Assembly (NCBI RefSeq): GCF_021869535.1
Contig: NW_026262701.1
Span: forward strand, 4,789,501-4,853,500
Length of the DNA stretch: 64,000 nt
Reading direction: 5' to 3'
DNA from: Mytilus californianus
Taxonomy: Eukaryota; Mollusca; Bivalvia; Mytilida; Mytilidae
Shown piece after piece: positions 24,801 to 39,800 of the stretch (the stretch's first letter is position 1; each line of letters begins with the position of its first letter). The translations under genes and the position numbers were made by a program. The notes beneath the pieces were generated by a model. The model was not told where the DNA came from and did not search any database. It saw only the letters and a program-made list of their open reading frames with translations.

Positions 24801-27800
24801 TTTGTCATCGGTGGTGTTTTATAGACTGTTGTTTGTCATCAGTGGTGTTTTATAGACTGTTGTTTGTTATCAGTGGTGTTTTATAGACTGTTGTCTGTCC
24901 TCAGTGGTGTTTTATAGACTGTTGTTTGTTATCGGTGGTGTTTTATAGACTGTTGTTTGTCATCAGTGGTGTTTTATAGTCTGTTGTTTGTAACCAGTGG
25001 TGTTTTATAGTCTGTTGTTTGTCATCAGTGGTGTTTTGTAGACTGTTGTTTGTCTTTTGGTCGTTTTTCGGTTTTTTGTCATGGCATTGTCAGTTCGGTT
25101 TCAACTTATAAGTATGACTATCACGTCAGTATTTTCTGCCTCTCTTTTAACAAAACCCACATACACAAAAATAGCATATGTTTAATTCTTCTGTTCAGTG
25201 GGCAATATATATGTGTTCCTGTTAAGTCTATGTATCGTCATAGACGAATTCCAACGAAGGTTACATCGGACATTGAACACTAGTTCTATTTGGAATAGAA
25301 AATAACTCGAATGAAATTCACATTAAAACATTGACCTTTGAGATCCTATAAGTTTTTAGAGTCATGAAAGCGTTTTTTTTATCCTTACCTGTCCTGACAA
25401 GTTTCAAACATTAGCGTTGCTTTAAACCCAAGAACTGAAAATATTACAGTTGAAGAAAATATAGCGGTAAACCAATTTGTTAATGCCACAATGATTGCGT
25501 CCCTCTGACAATTGTTATTTCTTGGATTATAACTGGAGAAAGCTATAAGTCCCCCGAATCCTAAACCGAATGAATAAAAGATCTGTGTAGCGGCATCGAG
25601 CCACACTTGTGGATCTCCAAGTCTTTCAATCTGAAAAAGAATTTTACATTTTGTTAATTCTTATCATTTTCGTCAGTAGCAAAATCATTCCATAATTGCA
25701 GCAAAGTTTTTGGTATTCTAGTTTAAAAGGCTTGAGGGTGTATTTGTCTCTAAGGCGGCAAATTGTTCGTCTATTAATCGACAAACAGACGATGTATTTG
25801 AAAACGATATAAAACCCTTGTCGCCATGCATGACACATGATCATAATGAAATGAGCATTCTATAAGTAAAGTGTCCCAAATTATTATTTTTACAAAAAAA
25901 TATGAGTTTTCGGAAAATTGGTCAATCCGAACTTTCTTAATGTTTATTTCTGTCGCTGTATTATTGACGATTACTGTACATCTATTTTAATTCATATATG
26001 ACATACAATTATGATTTTACAATCCCATTCCAGCTTAATACGCATTTACTCAAGATTTATGGACTTTACATAACGTAATAGGATCTTAATGCATATCTTA
26101 TCTAAACATGCTAAAAGTGCTGATATTTCAAACGGTCAATGTCACTCTTAAAGAGATGTTTGCACTGCTGAAGGCTTTTACATCAACGATACTGAATGGA
26201 CACTTTATTGCACTTTGGCTCGAGTGTTTTGTTCAAGGTTGAACTCTGATAAATACATTGTTCTAATTCTAAGACATGGTAGGAATTATTGATGACAAGT
26301 ACAAATGATACTTGTTTACTCGTAAACAGCACTATTATCTGACGCCAGTTCAAAACAAAATATAACAATCAGATTTACAATGCATCTAATTAACTAAATG
26401 CAAACGGAATTTCAGATGCTGTGATTTACGCACACCTCCAAAACTTTTGCCTGAAGAACCCAATCATTTTCGGGAAGGGAAGGTGCATTTTTCAACCAAT
26501 ACTGCTTCTAACTATCATATAAATGTATATTTCTGGTCATGATGTTGCCTTGTTCTTTGTCAAAGAGCCTCGCCAGTGGTTGTTTTTGTATTGTGACTGT
26601 CATAAGATAAAAGCCTCGTTAGGGGTTTTATTGGAAACCTGTCTGTCATAAGTCAAGAGCTTTAGTATTATGACTGTCATAATATGAGAGCATCGTCAGT
26701 AGTATTATTTTAATTCCTATTTTTCTGCCTTAAATGTTTAGTGTTCCCTCTTTAAGTCATTCACCACCTAACTAGACTTGATGCGATTAAAACCTTGTTA
26801 TATAAAAATAAGAAGATGTGATATGTCAGATTGCCAAAAAGACAACTTTCCATGTTATGATATACAAACTAAGATATGGTTATTATATTGGAGGGTTGCT
26901 GTCTCATGAATGTAGAGTGCCATATATCCGTTTATCCATATTTAAATCTGCATAACTATCGATTCTCATAAAACACATGTTCAGAATCTTTCTTTGACCT
27001 ACCTCTGTCCTTTATGCTTTGTATTTACAAGTACAATATCTACTTCTTAATTAATGACATGAACTTTCCTTGTTGTTTATCACAAGTCGGACTATGACAT
27101 ATCGTACAATGAGATACACCGTTAATGTGTTATGGAATGCAAAATGTTCACGTTTGTCAGTTTTAGTTAGACGGAAATGTTTTGTCTGTAAATTATGAAA
27201 AGGCGCCCTCTAGACAGAAAATAGCCTGATCAGGTTGATAGACGATCAAAGGTGGCATACATGTATTTTACATGTAGAACTATATGTAACTTCGCTTTAT
27301 ATGTCAATAAAATAAAACAATGAGTAAATCGTCATGTAATTGTGTATCATTATTTTTTAAGCTAACAAAAATCATAAAAAATAATAACACCAGAAACACA
27401 AGAAAGCGTGTTGGCGGAGACGGGGTTAGCATTGCTTCTGTCAGCAAACCAACCTTATAAAATGGTTATGGTTATAACATGTTTATCTAGCTTCTTCAAA
27501 GAAATGTCCGAATTCGCGAAACTGAGAACATGTAAAAGGTTATATCACATCCGATGACGTTTTCCAAGCGTAGAACGTTTATACTGTGATTTTGTCGGGT
27601 TTAATCAAAGCTTGTCCTCATTTATAAGAGTGGTTTTGACTTAAAATGTAAACAAACACAAAATCAGGCAATTGCCAGGAATTTAATCAATATTATCAAT
27701 ACATGCGCGATCATGAATATTTATTAAAATAGCACTCGACATGCCTTAAATTCCATCAAAAGTAATATACGCCACAGTTATATAGGATCACGTCACATTA

Positions 27801-30800
27801 CTTAAAACTATGTCACTAGCATTTTGTCTTCATTTGAAGTTTTAGACAATGACACACTGCAGTAATTTTTGAATCAATCATATTATAAAAGTAAAAAAAA
27901 TATAATTCTCTCAGGCAAAAAACTGTCATTCAAGGTCGGTATTTCATTAAACAGGTGTACATATTGACAAAACTAGTGCAGTCTATTAAAACCACCTGAC
28001 ACAAGCAATCATTGATCGTTTAAAAAAGTGCATGTTTCTACTATTGTCATTTATAAATGCCAGGTTTATTGTATGATACTGTTTTGACGACGAAACTTTT
28101 AAAACACCTTATTTTATTTGGGCATTGTTCTACCGAAAAAAGGCACAAATTGTTGACTTTGTATTGCAAAGATACACATTGTAGACTTTGTATTGCAAAG
28201 ATACACATTGTAGACTTTGTATTTAAAAGATACACATTGTAGACTTTGTATGGCAAAGATACACATTGTAGACTTTGTATTGCAAAGATACACATTGTAG
28301 ACTTTGTATTGCAAAGATACACATTGTAGACTTTGTATTGCAAAGATACACATTGTAGACTTTATATTGCAAAGATACACATTGTAGACTTTGTATTGCA
28401 AAGATACACATTGTAGACTTTGTATTGAAAAGATATTGCAAAAATGTCACATCATCCAGACACTTTATGATCTTATTCCTCCTTTTTTAAGAATTGATAG
28501 ACGCTAGCGGAGACTTACTGAACGACCGTGTTACAACCAAAGAAGGACATGAAAAGATCAAAACAAAAATCAGCAATGAATACTAAAAGCTAATGCTTAG
28601 GCATTTATACGAACTCCCATAAAAAATGTCAAAGATGTACTTTAAATTTTGTGTACCAAAAGCAAATTTAATATAGTATTTCATAGCATTTTATACCTAC
28701 ATCGTGCGCAACATCATTGTATAAACTTGATATAGTTTGTTGGTTATTTTCGGATTCATTTAGATTCATTTTAATTCATTTAGTCGTTCATTTAAGGGAC
28801 ACATATACCAACCTTTGGAGTAAATAGATGCAACAGGCCATCCGTAGCTCCTCTTAAAGTTATACCACGTCCAAAAAATATGATAAGTACTATATACGGA
28901 AACGTAGCTGTAACATAAACAACCTACAATACAAATTAAAAATAATATAATACACAGTCCAGTTTTATACTACCATTATAAGTATAGAACAGAGTGGTTC
29001 CCACATCTAAATATCGAGAAAGTTTGTCGCGATTCGCAGTGTGAAGCTTTTTTGGAGGGATTGACCGGACGAAAAAGCAAAATATTAATATTGATGAAAA
29101 CTAATAATTTTTCGGTTATATTCAGATGAAAGTTTTTCTTGTTCAAAATCTATAGTCTTTCAAAAGGTTTTGAAGCTTGTCCTAATAACGTCGGTTCAAA
29201 CCTCATGACGTATTATTATTATTGTATATATTATAACTAATTTGATTCGTTAAGAAACAGTCACATGTTCAACTATATTTCCAAAGGTAGACCGAAAACA
29301 TCAGATAGAAAAGTGATATTGCACGGTTAATTTAAGAATATCTGACACAATTGAAGCAACCAATCAAATTAATTGGTGCACTACCTCTGTCTTATTGGCA
29401 ATAATAATATGATAATTGTAGCATTTGTATGAGGTCGATACTATCAGATTATTACATGGCATTTTTCATATCATATGTATAATCAGCCCAAGGTTCAATA
29501 TCAGCCCAAGAGCCAAAGGCTCGAGGGCTGATAATACATCTGATATGAAAAATGACATGTTATGATCTTTTTATCTATGCTTCAACAATGGAGAAAATAA
29601 CAGTTTAATATATTGATCCTTTTAAGAGGTTCTCAAGAAGAAGTTCAAAAAGTGAAAAGTTTACGGACTTCGGACGTCAAATGTAATACATCCGATATGA
29701 AATCTTTCTATCATATGCATCAACAGAGGAGAAAAAAAATCAGTAAAATATATTTTTATTTTGACGATTTAAAAAAATCAACAAAACATAATGAACACTG
29801 TTTAGAAAGTCAACATTTGTAAAGTAACTTTCTAAATTATGCTGGAAACTGAAAAATGCATTTATTGTATCATTTGTTTTTTTTTTTTTTTTTGCATGTT
29901 ACATAACATATTCTCCTGTTTCCAAATAATTGTTTTGGACCCTAATTTGTAATGTTTTTCACTGAAAACGTACCATTGAGGTGTATTTTTCGGAATTTGC
30001 CGAGTATCGCCGGAATGCCATGCGATAACGTTTTGGAAAGGCATGTGATAATAGTCAGAAGCATGTGATAAATTTTTCATATCAGCCCGCTCAACACCAT
30101 TTCGGAAAATATGGAATTTACGTAAATTTAATGCTTTTATCATACTGTAAAAAATTTAAGTTATTTACTCTAAGTATATGATAAGAGGATTTCTCTTATT
30201 CTTCGTCAATTTATCCCTTTCTGCACCCATTGTATAAAAAAAATTTAATCAACGTGTGGTTCGTTTGATCTCAGTTCTTCATTGGTTAAAATCCGATTAT
30301 GACGTCGAATTTTCTTGCTTTCCTCTGAATTTCCTATTGTGACGGCATGAAAAAAGGCGACCATGTCTGATGACGTCACATAGAAAGAACACATCTTTTT
30401 GCAGATCATTCGAAAAGAAGGAATGAATTTGCCTGCGTATTGTTTGAAAATCATTAGAGAAAACAGATTCCACCACCAAACCTCGTGTAATACGATATTT
30501 ATCCACTCTCGACAGTTAAATTTTAAATATTTAAAACGCTGGGCGAGCCTCGCCTTTTAAATTTGTGAAAATTTAACTGTCTCGAGTGGATAAATATCGT
30601 ATCACACTCGATGCAGTGGTAGAATCTATATATATATCGACCTCGGAATTGGTCCTCATTCAATATACTTCTTTCAGGTCGATATATCCTCGTATCGACC
30701 TCATACAAAGGCTATTATTGTATATGTAGTATACATTTTCTATATTGACCTCCAAAATAAATGCCTGAATTCTTTGAGACGCGATTACATTAGATATGGA

Positions 30801-33800
30801 ATAGTTAGGTTCAAATCATTCTAATAACAGTTATAATTTAGTTTTTGAAGGTGACAACCCCATTTTAAAATAAAGTCAATCGTTCAATTCATAACTATAT
30901 TTGCGAAAATGAGATAGGAACAGATATATCACAAAAGAAATTTCGTGAATGGAGATTCGAAAATGGTATCATTTTAATAACGTATAGATAACTATTATTC
31001 TTGTTCATGCAGCAAGAAGTGGGTGACGAGTGAACCAGAACCACAATTAGCATTACATGAATGTAAACACATATAGGTGTCAACTGGTTCAGGTTCTTAT
31101 GCCTTCATTTCGTTGATTTATTTTTTTGATGAATCAAAATATGATACAAATTATTTTATACACGCATATGCATTGTTTTCATACCAAAGTAACTATAGAC
31201 CTTTAAATAAAGTTTTTTTCATAATTATCCATGTCTTCAACTTTTCAAATCCGATTTTTATTTAAAAAGGGATACGAGACTAAGGAAACAATAAAAAACC
31301 AAAAGTCATATAAAAACACATACAACACAATGGCAAAAACTACGAAAAGAAAAATAAGTCTAAAAAACACTGCACAGAAAATAAACTTAAGATTGAACAA
31401 CATGAAACCCACCATAATACAGGGGTCAACTCTGGTGCTCCGGCAGGGTAAGCAGTTCCTGCTCCACTAGTTGCAACCGTCGTCTTACTCATTAAAGAAA
31501 AAAATCGGCGATAAGGTGCATTCGGAAAGTTACATTCGACGAAAAGAGAGCGGGATTGTATCTTTGACAAGTTGAACATATCTGTGGTCAACTTGCAATT
31601 GATGTCTCGTTTTTCTATTCAAAAGGAAAGATAGAATTGAATAGTTGGTGAAAATTTGTTACATTTCGATAAGGTTATATGCTTAGGACTATCAGTAACA
31701 ACATAAAAACTAAGAAATTGAAGTACGAAGAGAACAATGTTCTGTGTATATCATTGTTTCCAGATTTAACATCATTATGCAAAAAATAATATTTCAGAAA
31801 ATTCAGTTTAACCAGTTTTAATCCCTTTTTCTTGGTAACATGAAAGTAAGATATACATTTGCACATAACTTTTAAATAGCACAGTTTATTGAATAACTTA
31901 AACATTGATAATTCGGGTTTGAAACTAGAATGACACTTAACAACGTTTACACCAATGAAAAATTAAATTCATATTTGATATTAGATAAATATTAATCATG
32001 TACTACATTGTCAATGTTTTATTGACAATTAATCAGAACGGGAAAGAGAAATTGAACCGAAATGTCGTCTTTCGTTTAGGTATTAAGATACCAAAAGCTT
32101 GGACGCATGTTGCCTGTAAATGTGATAGTGTGATCGGGTATGGTGTCCATATATTCTTGTTTACAAAATATTTTAGTCAAAGCTAAAACATCCTGCTATA
32201 TCTATGTAATATCTTTTGAAAATATATGTCATCTTTCAATTCAAAATTACACGAATTTTGATTTATTTCAAAACACCGTCGTCTACGAAAAGTATGAACT
32301 TGTTTAATGCCAAAAATTAAGTACCGTGTATAAACGCAATGGCATGTTAAGTTTTAGTAATGTATTTTAACTGCAGACGACAATATTATAAAACGTTTCG
32401 TTTGTATCGTCATTTTCGAAAATCTTACAAGAAGATTAAGATATTATAATAATCGTGTATTATATTTTAATCTGTATAAATAATAACAGTTTAGACAATT
32501 TGGTGCATGGAACTGTTTATTACAAAACTTGTTGATTGAACTTTTAAATGCAATGAAATGTTTATGTTTTGATAGTTCATTTATCAAAACAAAGGTATTT
32601 TATACATTAAACTTCAATAACATGTTTAGTGCATGGGTTATGCATTTATACAAGATTCACTTTGATCTGCATTTTAACTAGAATCAAATGTTATGTTCAT
32701 GAATGGCGGGAAATTATATTTTTGCGCCGTGACTTTCATATCCGCCTGCAGGTTGTTCCCAGAGACAAAGAATCCGTAAAAGATAGTATTTAATTAAACG
32801 AAAACGATGATCAAAGGCGATTATGGATGAGCTATAAACTGGTTTAGAAACATATCTTTGTACTTTAATTTGTTTTTCTTTCGAAATAACTATTTTCCAT
32901 CAAATTTAGGTCAAATCAAGAAAGCTGATAAGATTACAAGAGCGACGAATTGGACATATATGCGATATTACTGCAATGTCAAAGATATATAGAATTGTTG
33001 ATCACTCGGAAAGTCAGCTCTATTAAATTGTCCCCTGTTTCGTAGTAAGGTCATGTAAATTTTACATTTTCCGAACATTTAATCGTGTGTTTTTTTAGCA
33101 AGAAATTCTACTTTTGAACCTTTTCATGTTTATCTATGCATATATTCCGTCAACATAGGGTTATCAGTAGTAGGTTTTTTTTATCCTGTTATATAAAGGT
33201 TTATAGCTTACTGTTCGGTGTGAGTCAAGGCTCCGTGTTGAAGTCCGTACTGTGACCTATAATGGTTTACTTATATAAATTTTGACTTGGATGGAGAGTT
33301 GTCTCATTGGCACTCATACCACATCTTCTTATATCTATTAGCACGTTTAAAATATCAAGCTCACATAAACTTTCTTTTTTTCGGCAATTTGTAGTTTCCA
33401 TTTGGCATATATTTTTAGCGGGCTCTTTTGATATTCTTGCTGATAAAGTCCGTATAAAAACAAAAATGCCCTAGTTTCATATGACGTAAGAAGTTTGTTT
33501 GAGTTTATTCTAAACATGCTGTAACTTTGTTTTTCCTCATCGTTCTTGTTTTTGCATTTAATTAAATAAGGTTCTAAACTTCAAGCTGAATCGTATTCCT
33601 AAACATATAATATATACATAATTTACTCTAACATGGGTAATGTTTTCTTGAATAATTATGTAAATTATCTCTATTAACCATATCTTGTCAACAATTTCTT
33701 TTAAACCAAACTTTAATTTATTTATATAAGTTTCAAATCATTGACATTCCTGTATAAGTATTGTAAATTAAAGCATTGATACAATATGTTAATCGTAAAA

Positions 33801-36800
33801 AAACTATAGATTAAAGTAATGATAAACTATCCGGGATTCTTGGTGACCTGTATAAGTAATGGTCATTAGGCAATGCTACAACCTATCCGAGATTATTGGT
33901 TACCTGTACAAGTACTCTTAAACAAAACAACCTATCCAGGATTGTTGGTTACGTGTACAAGTACTGTTAATTAAATTAATGATACGACCGTTCCAGGATT
34001 CTTGTTTGCCTGTACAAGTACTGTAAATTAAATAAATGATATAACAATTCTGGGATTCTTGGTAACCTGCACAAATATGTAAATTAAATATTCACGATTC
34101 GTGCATGTCCTCATAATTTGGCTATATGGCAAACATATGTTTTCCTATTCAGTTGATCCATTTCCATATAAACCTTGTAATATATGCAATAGAGGTGCTA
34201 AAGTTAATTATGTAAGCAAGATTCTGTGAAAGTTTCACAAAAGTATGTCAAGCCGTTCAGGAGCAAGTGTGGGTACCAATGTAGGACAGAAGAACAAACA
34301 GTCTGACCAACGGGCGGACGGACGAACGAACAGACGAACGGATGGATGGACGAACGAACAGACGAACTCATCAAGCACTGCATGTATACCTCCCCCTCAT
34401 TGAAGCAGCGAGTATAAAAATCATAGTGTATCCAAGTCATTTATAAATGTTATCAGTGATAACGATTCCTCTATAATTAGCTGGATCGTGTACCACATAA
34501 GACACAAGTCAGATTTATAAATGGGAGTAATATATCATTTGAAAATATTTAATTAATTTTTATAGCTTTATGTATAAGTGGAGCTAGAATAGACTATACA
34601 TACATAAAACATTTCAGTCATTACTAAATATTAAGGTTTTTAAAGTTCTTTTAGTTTTGTTATTTAAAGTTCAGGACTGAAAAATCTTTTTATTGTTGTG
34701 AAATGACATTACTTTAGAAAACAAATTGAAGGCATTTTTCTATCCTCTCATCAAATAACTTTGTTTCGCAAAGCTTATTTCTCAATCACAACCACAGTGA
34801 TCTAAAAAGATTGTATGATACTGCAACCACTGGTTGCTTCACAGTGGTTGCTTCACACACTTGACCCACGTGACTTTTTCAAGCCTATAGGCATCGGAGA
34901 AACCAGCAACTGATCATATAATGAAATGTGAATAAACCATAAGAATATAGCGGTGTGATATTCATAAAAAGGCAAAACAAACATACAACAAAGAACAATA
35001 TACAAGTCTAGATACCCCGACTTATTACAGGCACAAAATGTTATGAAAACAGGTGTAAAATGTATTAAAAAAATCCATTCGTTCATTGTGTGTTAATTTA
35101 ATCAATGGGGTTTGAAACTAGAATGGTTTTACACTAGAAATTTTTTTGGGGCCCTTTATAGCTTGCTGTTCGGTGTGAGCCAATGCTCCATGTTGAAGGC
35201 CGTACCTTGACCTATAATGGTTTACTTTTATAAATTGTTACTTGGATGGAGAGTTGTCTCATTGGCACTCATACCACATCTTCCTATATCTATGTATCAT
35301 GTTTGTAAAAATAAATTAGGACTTATACTAGTACAAAATTTTGTAATTAAAAAAGTTCAAACCGCCCTTTTAACAATCATATGATACGCTCAGAGCCATT
35401 AGTTCGGAAAGTCGGAGATGTATAAATGTAGAAGTGGTAATCATTCAAAAAGGGCCTAAAAATAAAGGTTGAAGATACCAAAGGGATAGTCAAACTCATA
35501 AAACGGAGACGAACTGACAATGTCATGCCAAAAAAACGAAAAGCGACCAGTCGGCAAACAACAGTCTAAAATAGCAAACTATCATTGATAATTGGAACCT
35601 TGATGTTAAACGTTGTTATAATTATCAGAAAGATGACTCAAACCTACAGTGAGGTGAGAGTTTTTTTTTTTTTTGCTCCGTGTTGAAGGTCTTACTGTGA
35701 CTTTGAGATGAAGAACAGTAACAAAAGCGCTGTTTCTTCGCTTTTTGTGTGTTTTTTGCTTAGCATGTACTGATTTTGTGTCATTGATGGATACCCCAAA
35801 TCCTTTGTTTTTCTATTAATCATTGACAAAACACATAAAAACTACATCTACTAAAATAACATGTAATTCAGTTTGAATCCGTTTACTTGCGTAACCAGAG
35901 ATAACTTTTGTCTATCTCACAGAAATCTTTCTATCTCAGAATAGAAAGGAATGTCGGAATGTTTGTTTACAATCAAAATGTTAAATGATTATGTTTAGCT
36001 GATCTGTTTTCTACAGCAAAATGAACGATAAACATAATGATTGAGAACTATTTGTTCGCTTAATCATGTTAAGGTGTACTCTCGGGCATATTCGTTAAAT
36101 CATGCTTATAGGTGTACTCTCGGGCTGTAAACGTATATTTGTTCCGCCTAACAGAAGTTCCAATGGACATGTACTTCTGTTGTTTGCAGTACGGTTGAAA
36201 ATGAACACGGAAGGCATATTCTATAAAATAAGAGAGGCGATATGATAGCAAATGAGACAACTATCCACCAGAGACCAAATGGCGTGGATGTAAGCACCTT
36301 TAGATCACCATATGGCCTTCAACAATGAGCAAAACCCATACCGCATAGCAAGCTATAAAAGGCCCAAAAATAACCGTATGCAAGAGAGGCAGATGCAATT
36401 CATTCATGGTGGTCAATGTACAGATGTAGCAGGGTCAACATGTAACACAGAATTCTGCTCATTCCGGTGTAAGGAGCTGTCTTGAACTTGCAGTAAGGTG
36501 GGTTTTGTCCCATGTTGAAGGCCTCATTGCGACTTTGAGAAGAAGAACAGCAATAAAAGCGCTGTTCCTTTTCTTTTCTTATACACGTGCTTGCGGTGAC
36601 TGTGTAATGAATTGATACATAATATCCTTTCATTTCTATCAAAATGAACTAGAGGCTCTAAAGAGCCTGCGTTCACCTGGGTCTATGTGCATATCAAACA
36701 AAGGACACTCTCCAACATTGTAGACGAGAATAGACTTCATGACAAAAATCTCTATTTTGTTGATCTTGTTCTACTGATCTTTTAATCTGTTTAGTTTCTC

Positions 36801-39800
36801 TCTATCTTCTTTAGTTTTTGCTCAAAACACAAAAGAGGGTAAAAAAATCCTCAATGAAGGGCAATCACTCCTATGAAGAGTGACAGTCTACTAACAATAT
36901 CGGCGAAATTTGACTTCAAAACAGATCTTGCCTTGCTGATCATTTTTGTGATTTAAAGTGTTTTTTTATCTATTATAATTTAAATCATATAAGGCATAAC
37001 GGAAAAAAATGTTTCTCTCTAAATATCATAGTTTTCATGATAATAGGCAAAAATGAAAAAAAAAATAGTTAAATTTGTCATTTATGGGCAATATCTCCTT
37101 TAAGAATTTGTCTTACAGTTTTCACGTATATGGAAAATTGGTAGAGCTCATTATGCTGAACATTTTTGCTCCATTCAGATTTTCTCTATTTATAACGGTT
37201 CAAAAAATAATAGACAAAACTTGCATTTAACCCCTCTGTTCTATTTTTAGCCATGTCCGCAATGTTGGTTGGTTAGACGGGGTCATCGGACACACTTTTT
37301 TAAACTAGATAGCCTAATGATGATTGTGGCCAAGTTTGGTTAAATATGTCTTAGTAATTTCAGAGGAGAAGATTTTTGTAAAAGATCTAAAAAATTTACA
37401 AAAATTGTTAAAAATTGACTATAAAGGGCAATAACTCCTTAAGGGGTCAATTGACCATTTTGGTCATGTTGACTTATTTGTATATCTTACTTTGCTGCAT
37501 AGTATTGCTGTTTACAGTTTATCTTTATCTATAATAATATTCAAGATAATAACCAAAAACTGCAAAATTTCCTTAAAATTACCAATTCAGGGGCAGCAAC
37601 CCAACTACGGGTTGTCTAATCTGTCTGAAAATTCCAGGGCAGATAGATCTTAACCTGATGAACATTTTTATCTCGTGTCAGATTTGCTCTAAATGCTTTA
37701 GTTTCAGATATATGAGCCAAAATCTGCAATGTTCTATTTTTAGCCATGTCCGCCATGTTGATTGGCGTTCCGGGTCATCGGATACATTTTTTAAACTAGA
37801 TACCCTAATGATGATTGTGGCCAAGTTTGGTTAAATTTGGCCCAGTAGTTTCAGAGGAGAAGATTTTTGTAAAAGTTAATTGACGACGACGACGACGACG
37901 ACGGACGACGGACGACGGACGACGGACGCCAAGTGATGAGAAAAGCTCACTTGGCCCAAAGTTAAAACGAATTAAAAATTGATAAATAAAAACCTGATTG
38001 GGTTTGAATGCAACAGTCAACCCCGTACTGAGTGCGATTCAAGTCTAGTTAATCATACCTTGCCTGAGGACTTTATGCCTTTCCATATACAGGCATAAAT
38101 AACTGCCCAGGCAAACAGCAGACATAGTAACATTTTCCATTTGATGCCATCACTCTCGTCGATTCCTGGCGAAATGTCTAAAGCTTGTCTGTACCAAAAG
38201 TACGAAGTCGGTCCTCCTTTTTCGCACTCTATATCTTTTATTGTACCGTTAATTCGTTCACAGTCGGACCACGGTAGTGGATATTGGAAGGAGTTGGCAA
38301 CATAATAAAAGCACCACATTATAATGGCATTGTAATATATGCCCACCATAAATGATGTCACAGCGCTGGCAACGCCAATGCCAGCGAGATAAGGATGAAC
38401 TTTCGTCCAAACGCCGATGCTGCCTCGCCGGAAGTGCTGTCCGACGGCAAATTCGAGGTAAAGTAGTGGCATTCCTTCGATGAACAACATAATGAGGTAA
38501 GGGATGAGAAATGCTCCTGAAAAAAATGAATGATGATTTTCTGTAGAATGATTGCTTCGCAGATCGTTCTTAGACTTAGACAATTAAGGATATGCTAGAA
38601 GGACCACAGGGACTTACTTGTATCTGTCAAGTTTTGTTAACCAATATAACTTCAGTGAACGTATAAATATAGGAATCTGTTAACGAGTTGGTGCAATGTT
38701 CTTTTATATGCAGTTTCCCGTCAATCATGCCAAAAGGCATGGGATGTAAAAGTCCCATTCCGACCGTACATGTCTATGTATTTATACATCCCGCCCTGTC
38801 AAACGAATGCCCCTAAATAGAGAGCGTACCCTAAGTCGAAATATTGGGAGCTAATTCTATTCCTCTTTGTACCCTCTCGTGGTTATGATCACCATAATTC
38901 AAGTTAAACGTGTCCTTTCTGCGCCGCATGGAATTTTTATATAAAATAGGTTTATAATAACGCATATGCTTGGGTAAAAAAATTGCCTGAATACGCAGGA
39001 CATATTTGCCACTGGACGATATAAGCAAACACCATTTAAAACTTAATTATGAATTGCCAAAGGCAAAATTTTAATATAACACGTATATACCGGTCCTATC
39101 GGAAACCCTATATAAGCTTTGTTCAGTGTGATGTTCCATATCCCGACAATTTTAACATCGAATATATCACAGAGATAAGTTATAATAGTCCTTATCAATG
39201 AAAACAATTTAAAACGCATGTTCAAAATTAGAAATATCTAATAGTTCACTGAATTTGAATACAATTCTTGCCACTTGAAGTAAAACAAATCAAAATTATG
39301 GAATGAAAATGAAAGAGGACACTGACTAATTCAGATTAGACTAAAGAACTATTAAAAAGCTTTTTGTTGTTGTTTTTTTGTAATTCTCAATAGTTTGCGT
39401 CAAATCGGTGAACATGTTTTTGGCAGCTAATGCCCCTTTAAGTGTAAAGATGTCGCGTACAGGTAAGAGTTAGAGTTAGAACAAATAGGCCCTTGAACGT
39501 TCTCAACACGTGTTTCTGTTAAAAACATTAATCTGGAGCGCTCGTGATGAAATGTTTGGAGAGCTAAAATTTAGCATGTAATTCGTAAAAACCTTCGACT
39601 GGAGAGGGCTCGTGACCGAGAGAGCTAAAATATAACATGTTTGAAATCATAAAGCCAAAATGGCATAATAAGAATAGTCTAAGGTCAAACACATTTGATG
39701 ACCTTTAGAAGGGTAAACGTATATCACAAGGAACGTAAGTATAGTGAGTTTGATGGAAAAAATAATTACAAAAACTCAAGGCATTATTGGAGCACCAATT

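Noticed and set aside
28047-28450. Three overlapping 75-98-codon minus-strand open frames with a periodic peptide
   Set aside because: They are by-products of the stop-free 29-bp minisatellite; the frames encode the same DNA periodicity and have no independent support.
34204-34440. 78-codon minus-strand open frame with R/S/P-rich repeats
   Set aside because: Translation of the gacgaac microsatellite tail of a dispersed repeat.
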